Positions 46,660 through 60,130 of a DNA stretch of 64,000 bases are shown piece by piece. Under the pieces are notes generated by a model. The model made no database searches. It was not told the origin of the DNA and saw only the letters and a list, made by a program, of their open reading frames with translations. Made by a program: the position numbers and the translations under genes. How positions within the stretch are numbered: the stretch's first letter is position 1; each line of letters begins with the position of its first letter. Source of the stretch: Eudromia elegans (Eukaryota; Chordata; Aves; Tinamiformes; Tinamidae); the NCBI GenBank assembly GCA_003342815.1, contig PTEX01000011.1, positions 1,652,363 through 1,716,362 of the forward strand, written 5' to 3'.

Positions 46660-49600
46660 CCTAAACCAAAGCAAAACAAAATACTGTTTAGGTTATGCTT
46701 AATAAATAACATGTCATTATGTTTACAAATTACCACAATGCCTATCTCTAAGTGATTTACATGTACACTGTCTACCATTAATTCAAAATGGTATGGAGAG
46801 TTCCAGATCACCACTGTGATATGCAATTATGGCTTATATACAGTAATATGCAATATCATCAAAAGTTTGGGACTTTACTTAGGGTTGCAAAGACATAATA
46901 AGACTTGCACAATCTCTCTTTTGTTTTGCAGCAGAATATTTTTTCTTGATTAAACTGAAAACAACATTTCATTAAGATGTTATTAACAATGACTCTGTCT
47001 TGGATACAGATATTTATATTACTAGATAACACAGAGACATTTAATTCACACTCACCATTTCTCGTACCTGTTGTATAAATTTTGTATCATTTCCTTTTTC
47101 TACATGATACTGCTTAAACTGTGTGAGAATCAAACTAACCACACAACAGAATCCATAAAGGGATCAATACACACTGCCTTGGTGCTGTGAAAGCCTGTGC
47201 TGAACATCAATTGCAGTAACGAGTACATACCTGAACATACTGTAGATCTGGATGAATGGATAAGGTTTGCGCTCTACTGAAGAAGATTTAAAAAAGCAAA
47301 ACAGTCTACAATTTGTGTTACATGTTACTGTGTCTGCAATGCTAGCTTGTCTTTAATATTTACTTTGAAATTGTTCTCACTTTGTCAATATTGTTACTGG
47401 CCTCAGGCCACATTATCAGAGTGTAAAACACTAGCCCTGCAGAGAAATCAATAGACATGAATTCCACCAGCTGAGCATCAGTCTCTTGATAGCTTATTTT
47501 TTTAAATAAAAGTCTAATCTCTGGTTCAGGTAAGTCAAACTCTCTGTTGTTAGTACAAAACCTTCATAAAAACCATGAACCTGAAGAGTAAATCCATAAA
47601 TAATTGGGAACATCAGTGTGAAAGATCCAGACCTGAGTAAATGGCATCGTTATGAAATAAATGCAAATGAGCAGCAGATCATCTGGGGTTTTTTTCCTCA
47701 CCTTTACCATGCCAAGCACACCAGAAAAGTCCATCTACCCAGGAAAAGATGGGCCTTATGCTTAGCTGAGAACTGCTGCCTTCAGAAGAATCTAAAACTT
47801 TGGTTTAGTTTCTGTTTCCTATAAGCTGACAAGAGAGGATAGGTGATATCAAGTGAGTTACTGCTTTATTCACAGCTTTGCCACAGGATGGCACTAACGC
47901 TGCTTTCACGAGGGGAAGAGAGTAAAGGATTCTCTAAAGGTTGAGTCTTTCACTTGCTGGAAGAAGAGCGAGATGTCATGTTCAGTGATATGCCAAGAGG
48001 GTCTGTGTGCAGCAAGATAATAACCTTGTTACAAGGCTGTTTGTCTTTTGGTGCATGAAGGTAAAATTCAGGAAGGAAGGCGGATATCAATCTCCTGCAT
48101 GTGTCCAAAATGTGACTGTTGGGAGCCCCAAGAAACAGCTTGTGACAAGATGGCTAGAAATCTTGAGGGCCTTGGAGGCAGCCCTAGGAATGGTTTCATG
48201 TAGCACTGCCTAGGAAGCCATGCAGAGGAGGTGATAACAATTTTCTTCCTAACAGCCGTAGGTCCCACACTCCTGAACAGCTTGCACACTCCTCTGGGTC
48301 ATAGCAGTAGAAAGTTTTGCCTTTTCTGACACCGTAAGATGCTCTGTCTGAGACCAGGGCACTTATTTTTTACAGTAATGTGGAGTTGTATTTCAGAAGC
48401 AGAGACAACATAGCCCATCATTAACATCACTGGGACTACCTGTGTGAATCAATATGCAGTAGGAATATTTGGATTTAAAATACACCCATTGTCTTCAGGA
48501 GATAACTAGCTGTCAGCAAATGACCATGAACAGTTACTTTATACAGGTACTTTTCAGTACACAATATTTTATTATCCCTTTACTTTTTCAGGAAACTTGG
48601 CAAGAGCACATTGCACGTTTAAATTATTTTGGTCATACGCACTAGAGGTTATAAAGAAGTTACAGTTTACTTGATGACTCTGTAAATTAGAGGCATGCAA
48701 CAAAAGTAAAGCACAACATAACTTTTAGACAAGTGTCACAAAAAAATTCCTTATTGAAATGAATGTACAAAAAATAGATCTCAGAAAAAAAATAATACTA
48801 GCTTTGATTTGTATTAAAAAATACTGGCTTTGTAGTCAGGGCTCAACAAAATACATGAGGTTCCATTCCAATTTTCAGATACTGAATGCTTGAGAAAATA
48901 AATTCTGAGTGCAAATTTTGCACCTGTGAAAGTTCGTGTAACCAAAGATCTAGAAGCTTTAAATAATTCTTTACCAGCGAATCTCTTGGGAAAACACAAA
49001 ATGAGTCATTTTTTAATAGGTATTAGCATAATAAGGTAGTCTCAGAAAGTTATCTTTTTACAAGGAATTATTTTTATAATCAACTCTGTAAAATGAACTT
49101 CTCGCCATTACCAAAAAATGAAAATTGCCTTTGAAAATGAAGTGAAAAAGAAATTTACTTGGAAAACACAGGAAATATTTTCTTTCTATTCTGATACTTT
49201 AAAAAGTACAGTGCTATCCTATGCATTAACCCCCCCTATGCTATTAGAAGTGTACAAAAGACAAAAGAATGTATAAAATCAACAGAAGCAGTAAGCACAG
49301 GCTATGTCTTTCTTACGTGGTAAGGCATTCATCATTGGAGGTTGACCAGTTCCATATCAGCTGTATCAGCTCTGACTTCTGGCTGCTCATCCAAAAGCCA
49401 GAGTGTCATCTAATTACAGCTAGGAGCCTTCAAATTCATGATGCTTGGCTTAAGGCTCAGTGATTAAGGCCACATTCTAACTTGTTTCCACAGGTTAAAT
49501 CAAGGTGATTATAGTGCCAATATAATGAGAAGAGTATTCAGGAAAATATAATCTTTAACAAATATCTGCAATAAAATCTGCTTAATTCCTCACGCCATCA

Positions 49601-49846
49601 TTTCATTTCTTTTGCATTGTTGCAATTCACCTGAGTAGACAAGGCCTTGCATTTTAAAAGTGAACATGAAGTTCTCACTCATTAGAAGACTATAGCATTT
49701 CAGGACTATCACAACATCATCTTTGATGAAATAATCGTTCCAAAAGATCACAAGCCTCACTAACTGGGCTGCCCACAAACCACGCAATTTAAAAACATCC
49801 CCCAACCGAAGCAGTTTTGGGGAAAATAACATTGAATTTCCTTTAA
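46660..49846. other. Spacer between CYP4V2 3' end and KLKB1 start
   Basis: AT-rich sequence that must hold the KLKB1 promoter and any noncoding 5' exon (near 46660-47300) and the CYP4V2 3' UTR (near 49846 downward). I see no coding exon. Neither a TATA box nor liver-factor sites can be assigned with confidence. Confidence 0.5.
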
Positions 49847-52800
49847 TTAGGATTGGAAATTTGGTCTCCTCTTCAGCTGGATCCAGATGCCGTTGTTCGG
49901 ACGAATAATCAGCTCCCCTGTCAGACCAAGCTCTTCTGGCTTTTGACAACAGTCCACCCAGAAGCGCCGCAGGATGAGGGCCAGCAGGGCCTTCTCCTCC
50001 ATCTGTGCAAAGCGCTGGCCTACAGATTACAGGGCAGCAAAAGAGGTGTTACGGTCAGGTTTGCAACTTCAACAGGAGGGAAACAAAACAGAAAAAATGT
50101 CACAGCCCAGAAGTTCACCTAACATTAAATTATGAGAAAAGGGCAGAAAAAGCCAGTACTGTATACATTCTGTGGGCTCCTCTTGACAAAATGTGTGCAG
50201 ATGGATGTCTGTATACATGTGTTCACAGTAATGGAAAGACCTAGACTGTTCATATGTGAAGGACATCTATTGCCAATGAGATAAACCTCAGAAATAGAAA
50301 CTTTAAACTAGAAAAAAAAAATTCCACATTCTTATAAAATGAATGACAAATCCTGAATATTCACCTTTTACACTTAAGATCAGCACAGGGGAAATTCCTT
50401 TCATATGTTTTATAATATAAACAATGATCCCTGTAATTTTTAGCACTAACAAAAGAGTAGGGTGTCTCTGAGACCTGAAGAGCTACCATGTCCATTCACT
50501 GAAGAGCACAAGCTCTGGCACCCGTGGGAACAGGAGAGCAGCTGAAGCATCAGAAAAAAAGGGGGAAATGCTTCTACTGCAGGCTGCATGTTTGGGACAC
50601 CCAGCTGGCCCCATCATCAGACAAATGATACATTTCCAGAGCAAAACAAACTCGGGACTCCCTGCTCTTCCTGCACAATGACCTTTCTTGCTGGCACTGA
50701 GGACCAGAAACCCAGAAGCTGTCCTGACACAACATCCTGCTAATATGCTGCCAGGCTGCACAGGCAACAGGAAGGAGGCAACAGTTTAATGGACACTGAA
50801 CTCTGGAAAGCAAGAACCCCCTGGGAGAAAACAAAAGGTGCTTGTAGCTCAAGCACCAGGCTGAATGGGGAGGCAGCGCTCAGTTCTCCATAGAGGACCA
50901 TCAAGCACATGAGCACCCCATCTGTGACCTGCTCTGTGCTGCGGCCCCAGCGCAGCACGAGCAGCACTGCTGTGTCACCGGCACCGTGTGGGCAGCTACG
51001 CACCAATGCAGTTCCTGGGACCCGCCGAGAAGGGCACATAAACGAACGGGTGCCTCCCCTTGCAGCTCTCAGGGAAGAACCGCTCGGGCCTGAACTCCTC
51101 AGGATCCGGGAAGATCTCCGGGTGCCTGTGCAGTGCATACGTTATGATGACGACATTTGTGCCTTTCGGGACGCGGTAGCCTTCTGAGGAGGAGAGGGAA
51201 AGACGAGAGAAAAGAGTCAGCACAACTGCAAGGTGACAGCTTCGATTCATAACTGGTCAGAATGACTGCATTTCCTAGCATTGCCCAGCAGCAGCTCAGG
51301 ATGCTCCTACTCACTAATGTAACAATCCTCCTGCAAGCTGCGAGCAAAGAGCGGCACTGAAGGGAAGAGCCGAAGGGCTTCTTTCACAACACACTCCAGG
51401 TACCGAAGCTTCTTCAAGTCGTCCATTGTGACTGGACGATCACTGTTACCTGTCCAAAAAGCAAACAAATGGAGGCAATAAGGCAAACATTCCTTTTTCA
51501 GTGCCTCCAGCCCCCTCTGGGATCTCTTGTCAACTACCACACAGTCTCCCAAATACCACAGCTCTCCCAACAAAGACCACACCTCCTCGAGCCCAGTAAA
51601 GAAAGAAGGGAAATGTACCGAACACCTCGTCCAGTTCTCTGTGAACCTTCCTCTGGGCTTCAGGATGATGTCCCAGTAAATAGAGCACCCAGTTCATCGC
51701 TGCTGCCGTTGTATCATGGCCCTAGAGGTCCGGATACACAGACATTCACTTCAAAACAATTCCTGTGCACAGGCAGCCTGTGTAAATACTCTGGCATGTG
51801 GCCATTAGGGAAAGGCAGACTCAGTAATCCAACAACCAAAAGAAAAAGTCAAGCCCACAAAACTCTATCACATTGATTATTAAGATATAAGATCCCCCCC
51901 AAAGGAGGAAAAGGGCTCAAGTCAGAGCAGGAGACATTCTGCCTCCCTCTCCTTTGCCTTCTGAAAGCTTCCTATTTCAGCAGAGGGAACTGGCACAGCC
52001 TTCCCCTCACGCTCTGTCTCCAGTGAGGACCCTCACAAGTTGCTCTTCTCTTCAAAATCCCCATGACTGACACCTGCTGCTCCATGAGACAGAATTTCTT
52101 TCTCTGCACTCTCTCCCCACAGCTCTTGCAAAGCGTAAGTTCAAACTCTGTAGCACACCTGCACAGCAACCCGGACCCACATTCATCTGTTTGGTTCCTG
52201 TGTCATCTCCAGTATAGGGCCTGGGCTCTCACCGATGGATACAAGACACACGAGCTGCAATCTTCACAGAACTAGCATGACAGACAATATGGGCAACACA
52301 GGAGAGAAGAATTTTTTGTTTCCTGTGAAAAACTGCAGCTCTCAGAGCTGCACAAACATGTAGAAATTAAGGGAAACAAAGGGGAGGAAGGAAAAAGACA
52401 AATGAGCAACCAGGAAAAGGGAAAAGCTGTCTAGCACAGGATTATGGTACTAAAAGGGTGCACTTTCCTACTGAAGTGCAGGATGCCAGGCATCTTCCAG
52501 ATCCCCCTACAGAAGAGCAGAGCAGTGTGGAATCCTGACAGACCAGGAGGGCAAAGAAAAACCTCAGCCAGCTTGACCAAGTACAAAATATGAGAAGTAA
52601 TAAAAATGCAAGGGAAAACACAGAAACCATTAAGTGCTCTCATTACTACAGAGGAAGTTTAAGGCAGGACTGGGAGGTTATGGCCCACATTGGCCAATAA
52701 GCTCTTTTTGCCCACCTGCTTGCATGGGAAAAGCCTGCTTACCCAAGCAGCGATTGCTGATGTGTTTCCTAGCACCAAGGGATACAGTTCTGGATCTAAA

Positions 52801-55800
52801 GCTACTACCCTTCTGAAACGATGTTGTGTCACTGAAGGGTAATTCCTTGCTTTTAAAAATATGCATATCACAGTAATTTCTGCCATTTTTTCCCTTGTGC
52901 TTTCAGGGCTAAAACAACTTGTTTCTAAAAGCAACCTCTGGTGCTCAGTAGTAGGCACTGTAGGTAAACGGTGAGTCTCAGCTTCAGAAACCACCCACAA
53001 CAGCTACCCTGGGTACCTCAAACATGAAAGTATCCACTTCCTCACGAATGTCTCTGTAGCTCAGCTTGTTCCCATCATCATCTGTTGCACTCAGGAGCAT
53101 ATCCAGGAAGGCTTTTCTCTTTTGGGGGCCGCTTCTTTCACAGTTGCCATCAGCATCACATTTCTCTTGCTTGGAGTTTTCAAGTTCTGCAGCTTTTTCT
53201 GCAATGACCTGAGATTCAAAACATCATGTTAGCCATAGGAGACATGAAGCACATGCACACAATCAGTGTACATCACACAAGTTTATTTCCAGTTATTAAA
53301 AAAATAAAATAAAAACAGCATATCAGAGAACTAGCCAAGTGTCTCTTCCCAGGGTAAAGATCCAGAGACAGGTCAAGAGCTTTTAACATCTGCAGCCTTC
53401 TCAGAACAGCAGAACTCAGCTAACTAATTAGTACTGCTGCAGACTAACAGACAAGTAAGGAACTGTCATACTGACAGCCCAAATAAGACAAGTGCCTTTA
53501 CGTGAATGAGGATTCACACACAGTGGGGAAATTCATTGCCCCTATGGAAAATCTCTATTAGTGTAGAGCTTCTCTATGAGGTAGACTCCTCCATGAAAAG
53601 AAAGGCTAATACTGTATCTGTAAAATTGTGAAGGATCTGGAGATTCCTCTCGTGCTCTTTTCCTTCCTTGAACAGCATATATAAGCAGTCAGGCCAAAGC
53701 CAAGGGCTCTTCTGTCGCTGCTGGATTAGATCGCTCATCCTAGGGGGGCACAACAATGTCATTGTTACATTCCTTGAAAAAGACTAAATCCACTAGATGT
53801 ATATATCTGTATATCCCAGAGCTAAACATAACTTGTGGGTTTAAGCACATTGACCTGATGGGAAAGTTACTCATCTTTGCTTGGTTTTAGACCATCCCAA
53901 AATTGTCCCAATATTTCCACATCACCATGAACTACTTCTTTAAGCAGTGATCTCTGAGAAGGAGATCATACTACCCTCATTTAGGAAGAATCCTCTTGAA
54001 ACAGACCTTTTCAGTTATTCAGGTCCTCCCCACATCCTGGCACATCCACATCCAAAGCACTGACCACGTCCTGCAAAGATGTGCCAGCTCTCCAAGGTAT
54101 CTGCCCTGTGACCTCAAATAGCCTTCTGGAAGTCCTGGAAGACTTGATTGTCCACATGACACATGGCACATGCAGCAATCAAACCTCTAACCCTTCCCCT
54201 CTTTATATAACTTATCTGTCCCAACAAGCCTCAAAAAAGGAGTCAGTCACCCAAAGAGGCTACCTATCATCCGCAGTGAACCACTACAGTGGCTTCAAGC
54301 ACCACTCTAGTACCAACAGAGATCATGGCTTTTGCCAACCCACTGGCCAGCTGCATACAGTTTGAACAGGGTAAATACCACTGCAGAAGAGCAGTGATTT
54401 AAGCTTTAACATGCTGCCTAAATGAGCACCCTCCCGACTCTGGCAGTCATGCTGACCTGCAACACTGCAGTTCTTTGTACGTCCAAAGCCAATAATTAAT
54501 TGATTAGTTAATGTGTGGTTACATTAACGGATGCAACCACCATTAGTTAATTAAGCAAACAGCAGCTGAACCCTCTTCGGAGCCTCAGATTCCTTTTGAA
54601 TATACCCATTCCAGAAGGAGTCTCAAGGACTGCAGCAGTTTTTCTGGCTGTTTTGGCTTTCGAGCTCCTCCTTGGCCCCCCAACACTTCCTCAGCCAGGA
54701 AATGTACTTCTGACATGGGCAGCATCAACTTCAACCATCTACAAAGTATCCCAGGAAGGTCTCCATTTACCTGTAAACAGCACGAACATATTCTGAATCT
54801 TTATTCTCCTGAGCACCCACATTCCTGCCCATCGCCGTTTCTGCAAAGAAGAAGTGGCCGCAGGTTCACGAGTGGGAAGGGACACGGAGAGCCGGAGCAC
54901 ACAGCTCCCATTGCTCACAGCCTCTCAAGAGCACCCCAGAATCCCCTCCCACAGGTAAACGCACTCATCCCTTTCCAGGCCATGGCTTGCTTTCCATGTC
55001 CACACGTAGACCTGCAGCAGCTCTGCAGCCTCGGCTTGGACACCCACCTCTGCCTGCCACAGCAGCTCAGCTCACCCCTCCCCTGCTCATGGGAGCTCGG
55101 GCCAGCTGGCAGAGTGAGGCCGCATGCGGGAAAAGGGAGCATGGAAACAAATCCGCCCAGGAAGCAAGGACCTTCGTCCTCAACTATGTTCCCTCACCGG
55201 AGGCTGTCACACAGCTGCAGTTGTACTCAGGAGCTTCAGCATCCATAGGCCCTCCATGATAGCCAGAGGACTTACCACAGATTATGTCGAGAGCACACAG
55301 AGTGACATCAATGAAGACATTAAATGGCTCCTTGTCAACATGCTTCTCAAGTTTCTCCACCAAAATACTCCCTTGTTCATTCATAACTTCCAGAAAGTCA
55401 TTTAAAATTGCAAAGTGGAATGAGGGAGTTATCATCTTCCGCCGTGTCCGCCACTTGTTTCCAGTGCTGTATAATTCAGAGGGCAGAGGGAAGTGTTAAA
55501 ACGTCAGCTTGGAGACAAGAGTCCCACCACTGCACAACCACACCCCCCAAACTGCTGCTCACGGTGTCTGTGAACAGGACAAAACGAGCACTCTGCATCA
55601 AGGCACCGACTCCTCCCATCTTCCCTGCGAACCTCCACCTGCGGCTGCCTCCATCTGCTGACTACACAGGGCACTTGTTCACTGGGCAGCTCAGCTCACA
55701 GTCTCTCACTGCTGCCCTGCTCAGTGAAGCTGGAATATTTGACATTTTTGTAAGCACAAGAAAGCCACAACCTCTAGAAGCCTACCAGGAGACAAAACTC

Positions 55801-58800
55801 CCATCATTCAGGACAGAACCAGAACGGGGAGCATCTGCCATTTTGGCCACAAGGGACCTCAGCTCTCTGCCGTTTGCCACTGATGACCACTCTTCACGCT
55901 TAAGGAGGGCAAACAGACCAGGACAGTAAAAGGTATTCCTCTGCTTCCACATGTGCTTGCACATAAGCTCACGCAGCTTGTCACCACAACTGACTCACTG
56001 AACTATACCAGCCCGTCACTAAGGAAGAAGAGAACCTTTCACTATCCATCAGACAAGGAAGGGCACTAATCCCTCCCCTCCCACTCCCAAGTTGTGCTCT
56101 TTCTGGGCTGCATTTCTTAGAAGACTCCAAAGGAAATCAAGTATACAGGGCAGATCCTCTCCTATGCTGACCCAAAGCATCACCAACCTCAAGACCTTCA
56201 CAGCGATTTGGGCTCCTGCAGCCGAGATAAGCAATTCACGCATTCACAGGTCAGATGGAGTCAGAATACTCAGGACAGTCAGACATGACAATGGTCAAAA
56301 GATCCAACATGTAACGTGAAGACACCACATGCCAGACCCCACTTTTTAAAATTTACATTCACTCCACTTTCAAGAGTGAATTTTTCTTGTAAGAAAAACT
56401 AGCAACGGTCATTCTCCCTCTTTAGGGACTCATGATGTCTAGGAAGGACAGTGAACATAGAGAGAAATAAAAAACCACTTGTCTGCAACCACAAGAGCAG
56501 AAAAACTGCGGAGAAATAACACCAAAACCTTGATATCAGATATGAGGTACTAAACAGCTACCAAGATCACCACAAGAAGTAAGGCTTTTACAGCTGTCAC
56601 CTCCGTGTCTCACCCAGGGACTCCACTCAACAGCACTGCCACCATGCACTCTTCCTATCAAACACTCTGCATGTTTTAAGGTCAGCTCTGCACCTGCATT
56701 TTACTATACCTCGTCAGCAGTCCAGTACCCAACCATGGCTGCAGAAATTTGTAGAAGTAGGACTTTTCAATGTGCTTCGAACTGCTCAGAATAACCTGTC
56801 AGGAAAGAAGGGGAGGAGAAAAAACATCCTTTGTTAGACATAGAGAGATTAACTCAGCTGATATTGCTTCGGGCATCCTCAGTGCCCTGAGACTGAAGTG
56901 CCCCACACCTCGGGGGATAAAGGAAGGTCACTCGAGTTCTTATCTAAAAGACAGTCAGACATGCACTGTCACCACAGCCATCGTATCTCTTTCTCAGCAG
57001 TCCAGTCTGCCTTGCTTTCAGCTGGTCAGGCTACTTTGGGGAGCAAAACTGTGTACACAGGTTAAAAAACAAAGCTGAAGGACATGCTTCTTTCTACCAA
57101 ACATATTGATTTGCTTTACTCATTTGCTCACTGTGTCTTTCATACTGATTTTTTTCCAGGACTGGGTTTCTCATTCACACTTCCATCCTTTCTTTACCAA
57201 TTGCTCATAGGATAACATCCAGTGTCACTTCAGCATCCTTGCAAGCCCTTATTCTCCTTTTTTTTAACAGAAAGTATGGCATCTGTAACAAATTGGCCAT
57301 TGCTCTTATGTGACAGTGCAATAAGTAGAGGAGGAGACAAACACACTCACCTCCACACTATCGGGGTCATACAAGATCATTACAGGCAATGGTCCTACCC
57401 AAAGTTTTAATAGTGGTATTTTCCTGAATTCTTCAGAATAATGCTGCAGTTGTTTAAAAAAACCTGGAATGTGAAAACAAAACAGATAAAAGCATTTGTT
57501 GAATAGATAAGAATTCCTCCTTGATCTGTTTTTTTTTCCCTAATATGCCTTAAAATAATGTTTGCTGTAGTTTTACCTTGCTACTAAAACCAAGCTGTCC
57601 ATTTTGCACTCATTTAGCTGTTACTTGTTTATGTCTACACTCCAGCTTGTTCTAGATAAGACAACTTTAAAGCTGTGTCAGAGCACTGCAGCAAGGGACG
57701 ACTTCTGTACTACTGCACTTTCTAATAACTTGAATGAAATCAAAGGTTCCCATTTACTCTTAGCTGACACTAGCCAAAGTGCTGCATTAAGACACTTGCT
57801 TATCCAAGAAGGGCATCAAGCCTTTTCTTATCCAAGACCTCATTCAGAGCTGCTGACGCACACGGAGGCACTGTAATACCTGCTAATGGCAGGGCCCTGC
57901 CCAGCTCTCTCTCTCACGCTGGCATAGCTGGTGCTCTGAAGAAAATCTCCGGAGCCCTTACCCTGCCATCCATGTTCACCTTACTCGCACCACCCACGCG
58001 CTCTCGCCCCTTCGCAGCCCTAGCCATCAGGGACAATCTGCAGTTGCAGCAGGGCCGCTGCTGGCAGGCAGTTCCAGGGCTGAACTCCTCTCTTGCCCCT
58101 TTGGGAACCTTACTGAAGGAGCAACGAGCCAGCTTAAGGCCTTTGTGGATCTGGCATTGCAGATGTCCTCACCTATAAGGACACAAAGGCTCAATGAGTC
58201 ATTTGGGTCAGAAGGGACCTCCAAGGCTCACCCAGTCCAGCATCCTGCTGGAATCAAGATAAACTGTTAACTCCTTTTCAGTCTGGTGCCCACAGGATCC
58301 CTGACCCTGTTCTGCAAGTCTGCTTCATGGGGCACCAGCATGTCCTGTCCATCCCAGGAGCATGGCCCAAAACTTGCTTTTTTGAACACAGACTTTCTTA
58401 ACAAGCTGGAGAAATGTCTTTGATAATGTCACTCTGAATAACAGCGCTGCCTTCCCTCGGTATCAACCACTCGCCTCCACTTGGCACTGTCTGCAAGTGT
58501 GCAGAGAGCCTGCTCTCTCCCTCAGGAATAAACATGTTAAATAGGAACAGATCCTGGGGCCGGTGCTGAGAGATCCCACTAGTGCTCAGGCTGCTGGCTG
58601 GACTTCATACAGGCTGGGTACAACAGTCCAACCTGCTCTCCACCATCTGCATTATCCACTTATCCATATCTCACTGGCTTGGCTATAAGGAAACCGTGGG
58701 AGATAAGTGTCTAAGACCTTGCTGTATCAAAGTAAACAGCATCCTTTGCTCTCCCCTCGTGCACAGATGCAGTTATCTCATCCCAGGAAGCAATCAGGTT

Positions 58801-60001
58801 CATTCTGCAGTTCTAGCACGTGTCAGCACAGGATAGTGCGGGTGGGTGCCCACACTTGTGCCATTCCTGTCTTCATCTCATTCCCGTGACCCAGTAATCC
58901 TCTGCTCTGGTTTTGCCTGCAAGTTAAAGAGCAAGTCCTTCATACCTGAGGGATCAGGGTAGAGGGAAACGTGTGTGTGCTCAGAGCATGCGGAGTGGCG
59001 CACACGGGCATCAAACGCGCTCCCCACAGTAGCGTCTGCTATTCCCCACAGCACAGCCAGGGTAACCTACACACTATCCCAGGCTCCTCAAGAGATGTGC
59101 TCCTGGTCAAAGCAGAGTACTTAAAAGGAGTGTTTACCATGCTTATTCCCTCTCAAGCATCTGAAAAAAGAAAGTACTATTTGTCATCATTGGCACCGAA
59201 GTACTTGCTTTTGAGGTAAGTACTGCAAAGCCTCAGGAGTTTATTTTGTACCTTATACATAAGACTAAGACTCCTCTGGTTCTGCAAACTGCTTAATGGT
59301 TCAGCATGCAAAGCCTTTTGAGCATGCTCATTTGGGGAAGATTATTGCCTAAACAAGCTTTCTTTCCCCCAAATTAAAAGCTGATTTAGATCACAGGCAA
59401 TGGCCGTGCTGAGGATCCAGACCTCTGTGTTGTGAAAAATCACTTCCCATGAAAGCAGCCAAACAACAAAAAAGAAGGAAGTTTTGCAACATTCATGTTC
59501 TGTATCACTACGAATTAGAAGTTTATCTGAACCCCATTAAAACGTGCAATCTACCTTCAGATGGATCTCCACCTAATCTCTGATAAGCACCCCGCTCTTG
59601 CAGAGCCCCACTCGTTGCTCTGCTCCACTTCCCCGCTTCTCAGCCCGTTCTTCGGTGTTCGCCCACAGCCCCAGGTGACCCGGAGTGAGGGCACAGCTGG
59701 GAGCCTGCAGAGGTGCTGAGCCCAGGCCCATGGCAGGCAAAGCTCGTGCAGCGAAGCCCCCGCGGCGCCGGCTGCACGGCCATCAGGAGCTGCTCCTACC
59801 TTCTCCCTTCCGCTCGAAGAGTGGAGCGTTTCCCAGCAGCGGATAGCAGGGGCTGACGCCCGGGATGGGCCTTATCACCCACCACCGCCACCATTGATCC
59901 ATGAGGGTGCGCAGGGAAAGCGCCGCCACGACGGTGAGCAGCAGGGCCACGAGGCCGGCGCCCCAGGGGAGCAGCCGGGTGCCTGCCGGCAGCACCTCCA
60001 T
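49847..60001 (-). CDS. CYP4V2: Cytochrome P450 4V2, eleven coding exons
   Basis: ER membrane P450 that omega-hydroxylates medium- and long-chain fatty acids; loss in humans causes Bietti crystalline dystrophy. Exons: 60001-59800, 57463-57351, 56795-56710, 55466-55276, 54840-54771, 53739-53613, 53208-53017, 51721-51619, 51449-51315, 51183-51004 and 50019-49847. Phases close to 523 aa (human 525). An N-terminal membrane anchor (about residues 13-32) precedes the proline hinge [12 protein letters not shown]-helix FEGHDTT spans residues 326-332, the ExxR motif KEALR has Glu385/Arg388, the PERF motif is in exon 10, and heme loop [10 protein letters not shown] has Cys465. The chosen Met fits the human N-terminus length. 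The frame stays open 46 codons upstream, probably 5' UTR. The exon with the VIAE...AFLD region, divergent among orthologues, is intact. KLKB1 follows downstream, as in mammals. Confidence 0.97.
58172..58806 (-). mobile_element. Old CR1-type LINE fragment, antisense on plus strand
   Basis: Read on the plus strand it opens with the CR1 3'-end antisense box (gaagggacctccaaggctc, cagtccagcatcctgctgg). It then follows the antisense ORF2 end: 'ttggcactgtctgcaagtg', 'aaacatgttaaataggaac', 'agatcctggggccggtgct', 'ggctggacttcatacagg', and a 'gataagtgtctaagac' segment. It is highly diverged with small gaps, hence old. It lies in CYP4V2 intron 1 in the same orientation as the gene. Ends are approximate; the family is from memory of the avian consensus. 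Confidence 0.75.
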
Positions 60002-60130
60002 CACCTGCCCCGGGCCGCGCGTCCCGGGCACTGCCAGCCGCCTCTCCTGCTGAGCAAAGTGCCCGCATCCGGCCACAGCAGCAGGAGGAGGAGCTGGCAC
60101 ACCGGCCCTCTGCCAGGAAAATAAAGAAGT
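59640..60130 (-). promoter_or_regulatory. GC-rich CYP4V2 first exon and promoter
   Basis: A compact GC-rich block surrounds the first coding exon within otherwise AT-rich DNA. A transcription start is expected just above 60001, but no core element can be fixed by eye. Confidence 0.5.

Noticed and set aside
49842-49847. ATTAAA overlapping the CYP4V2 stop codon as a poly(A) signal
   Set aside because: Cleavage there would leave almost no 3' UTR; the hexamer arises from the stop codon context and is likely chance.
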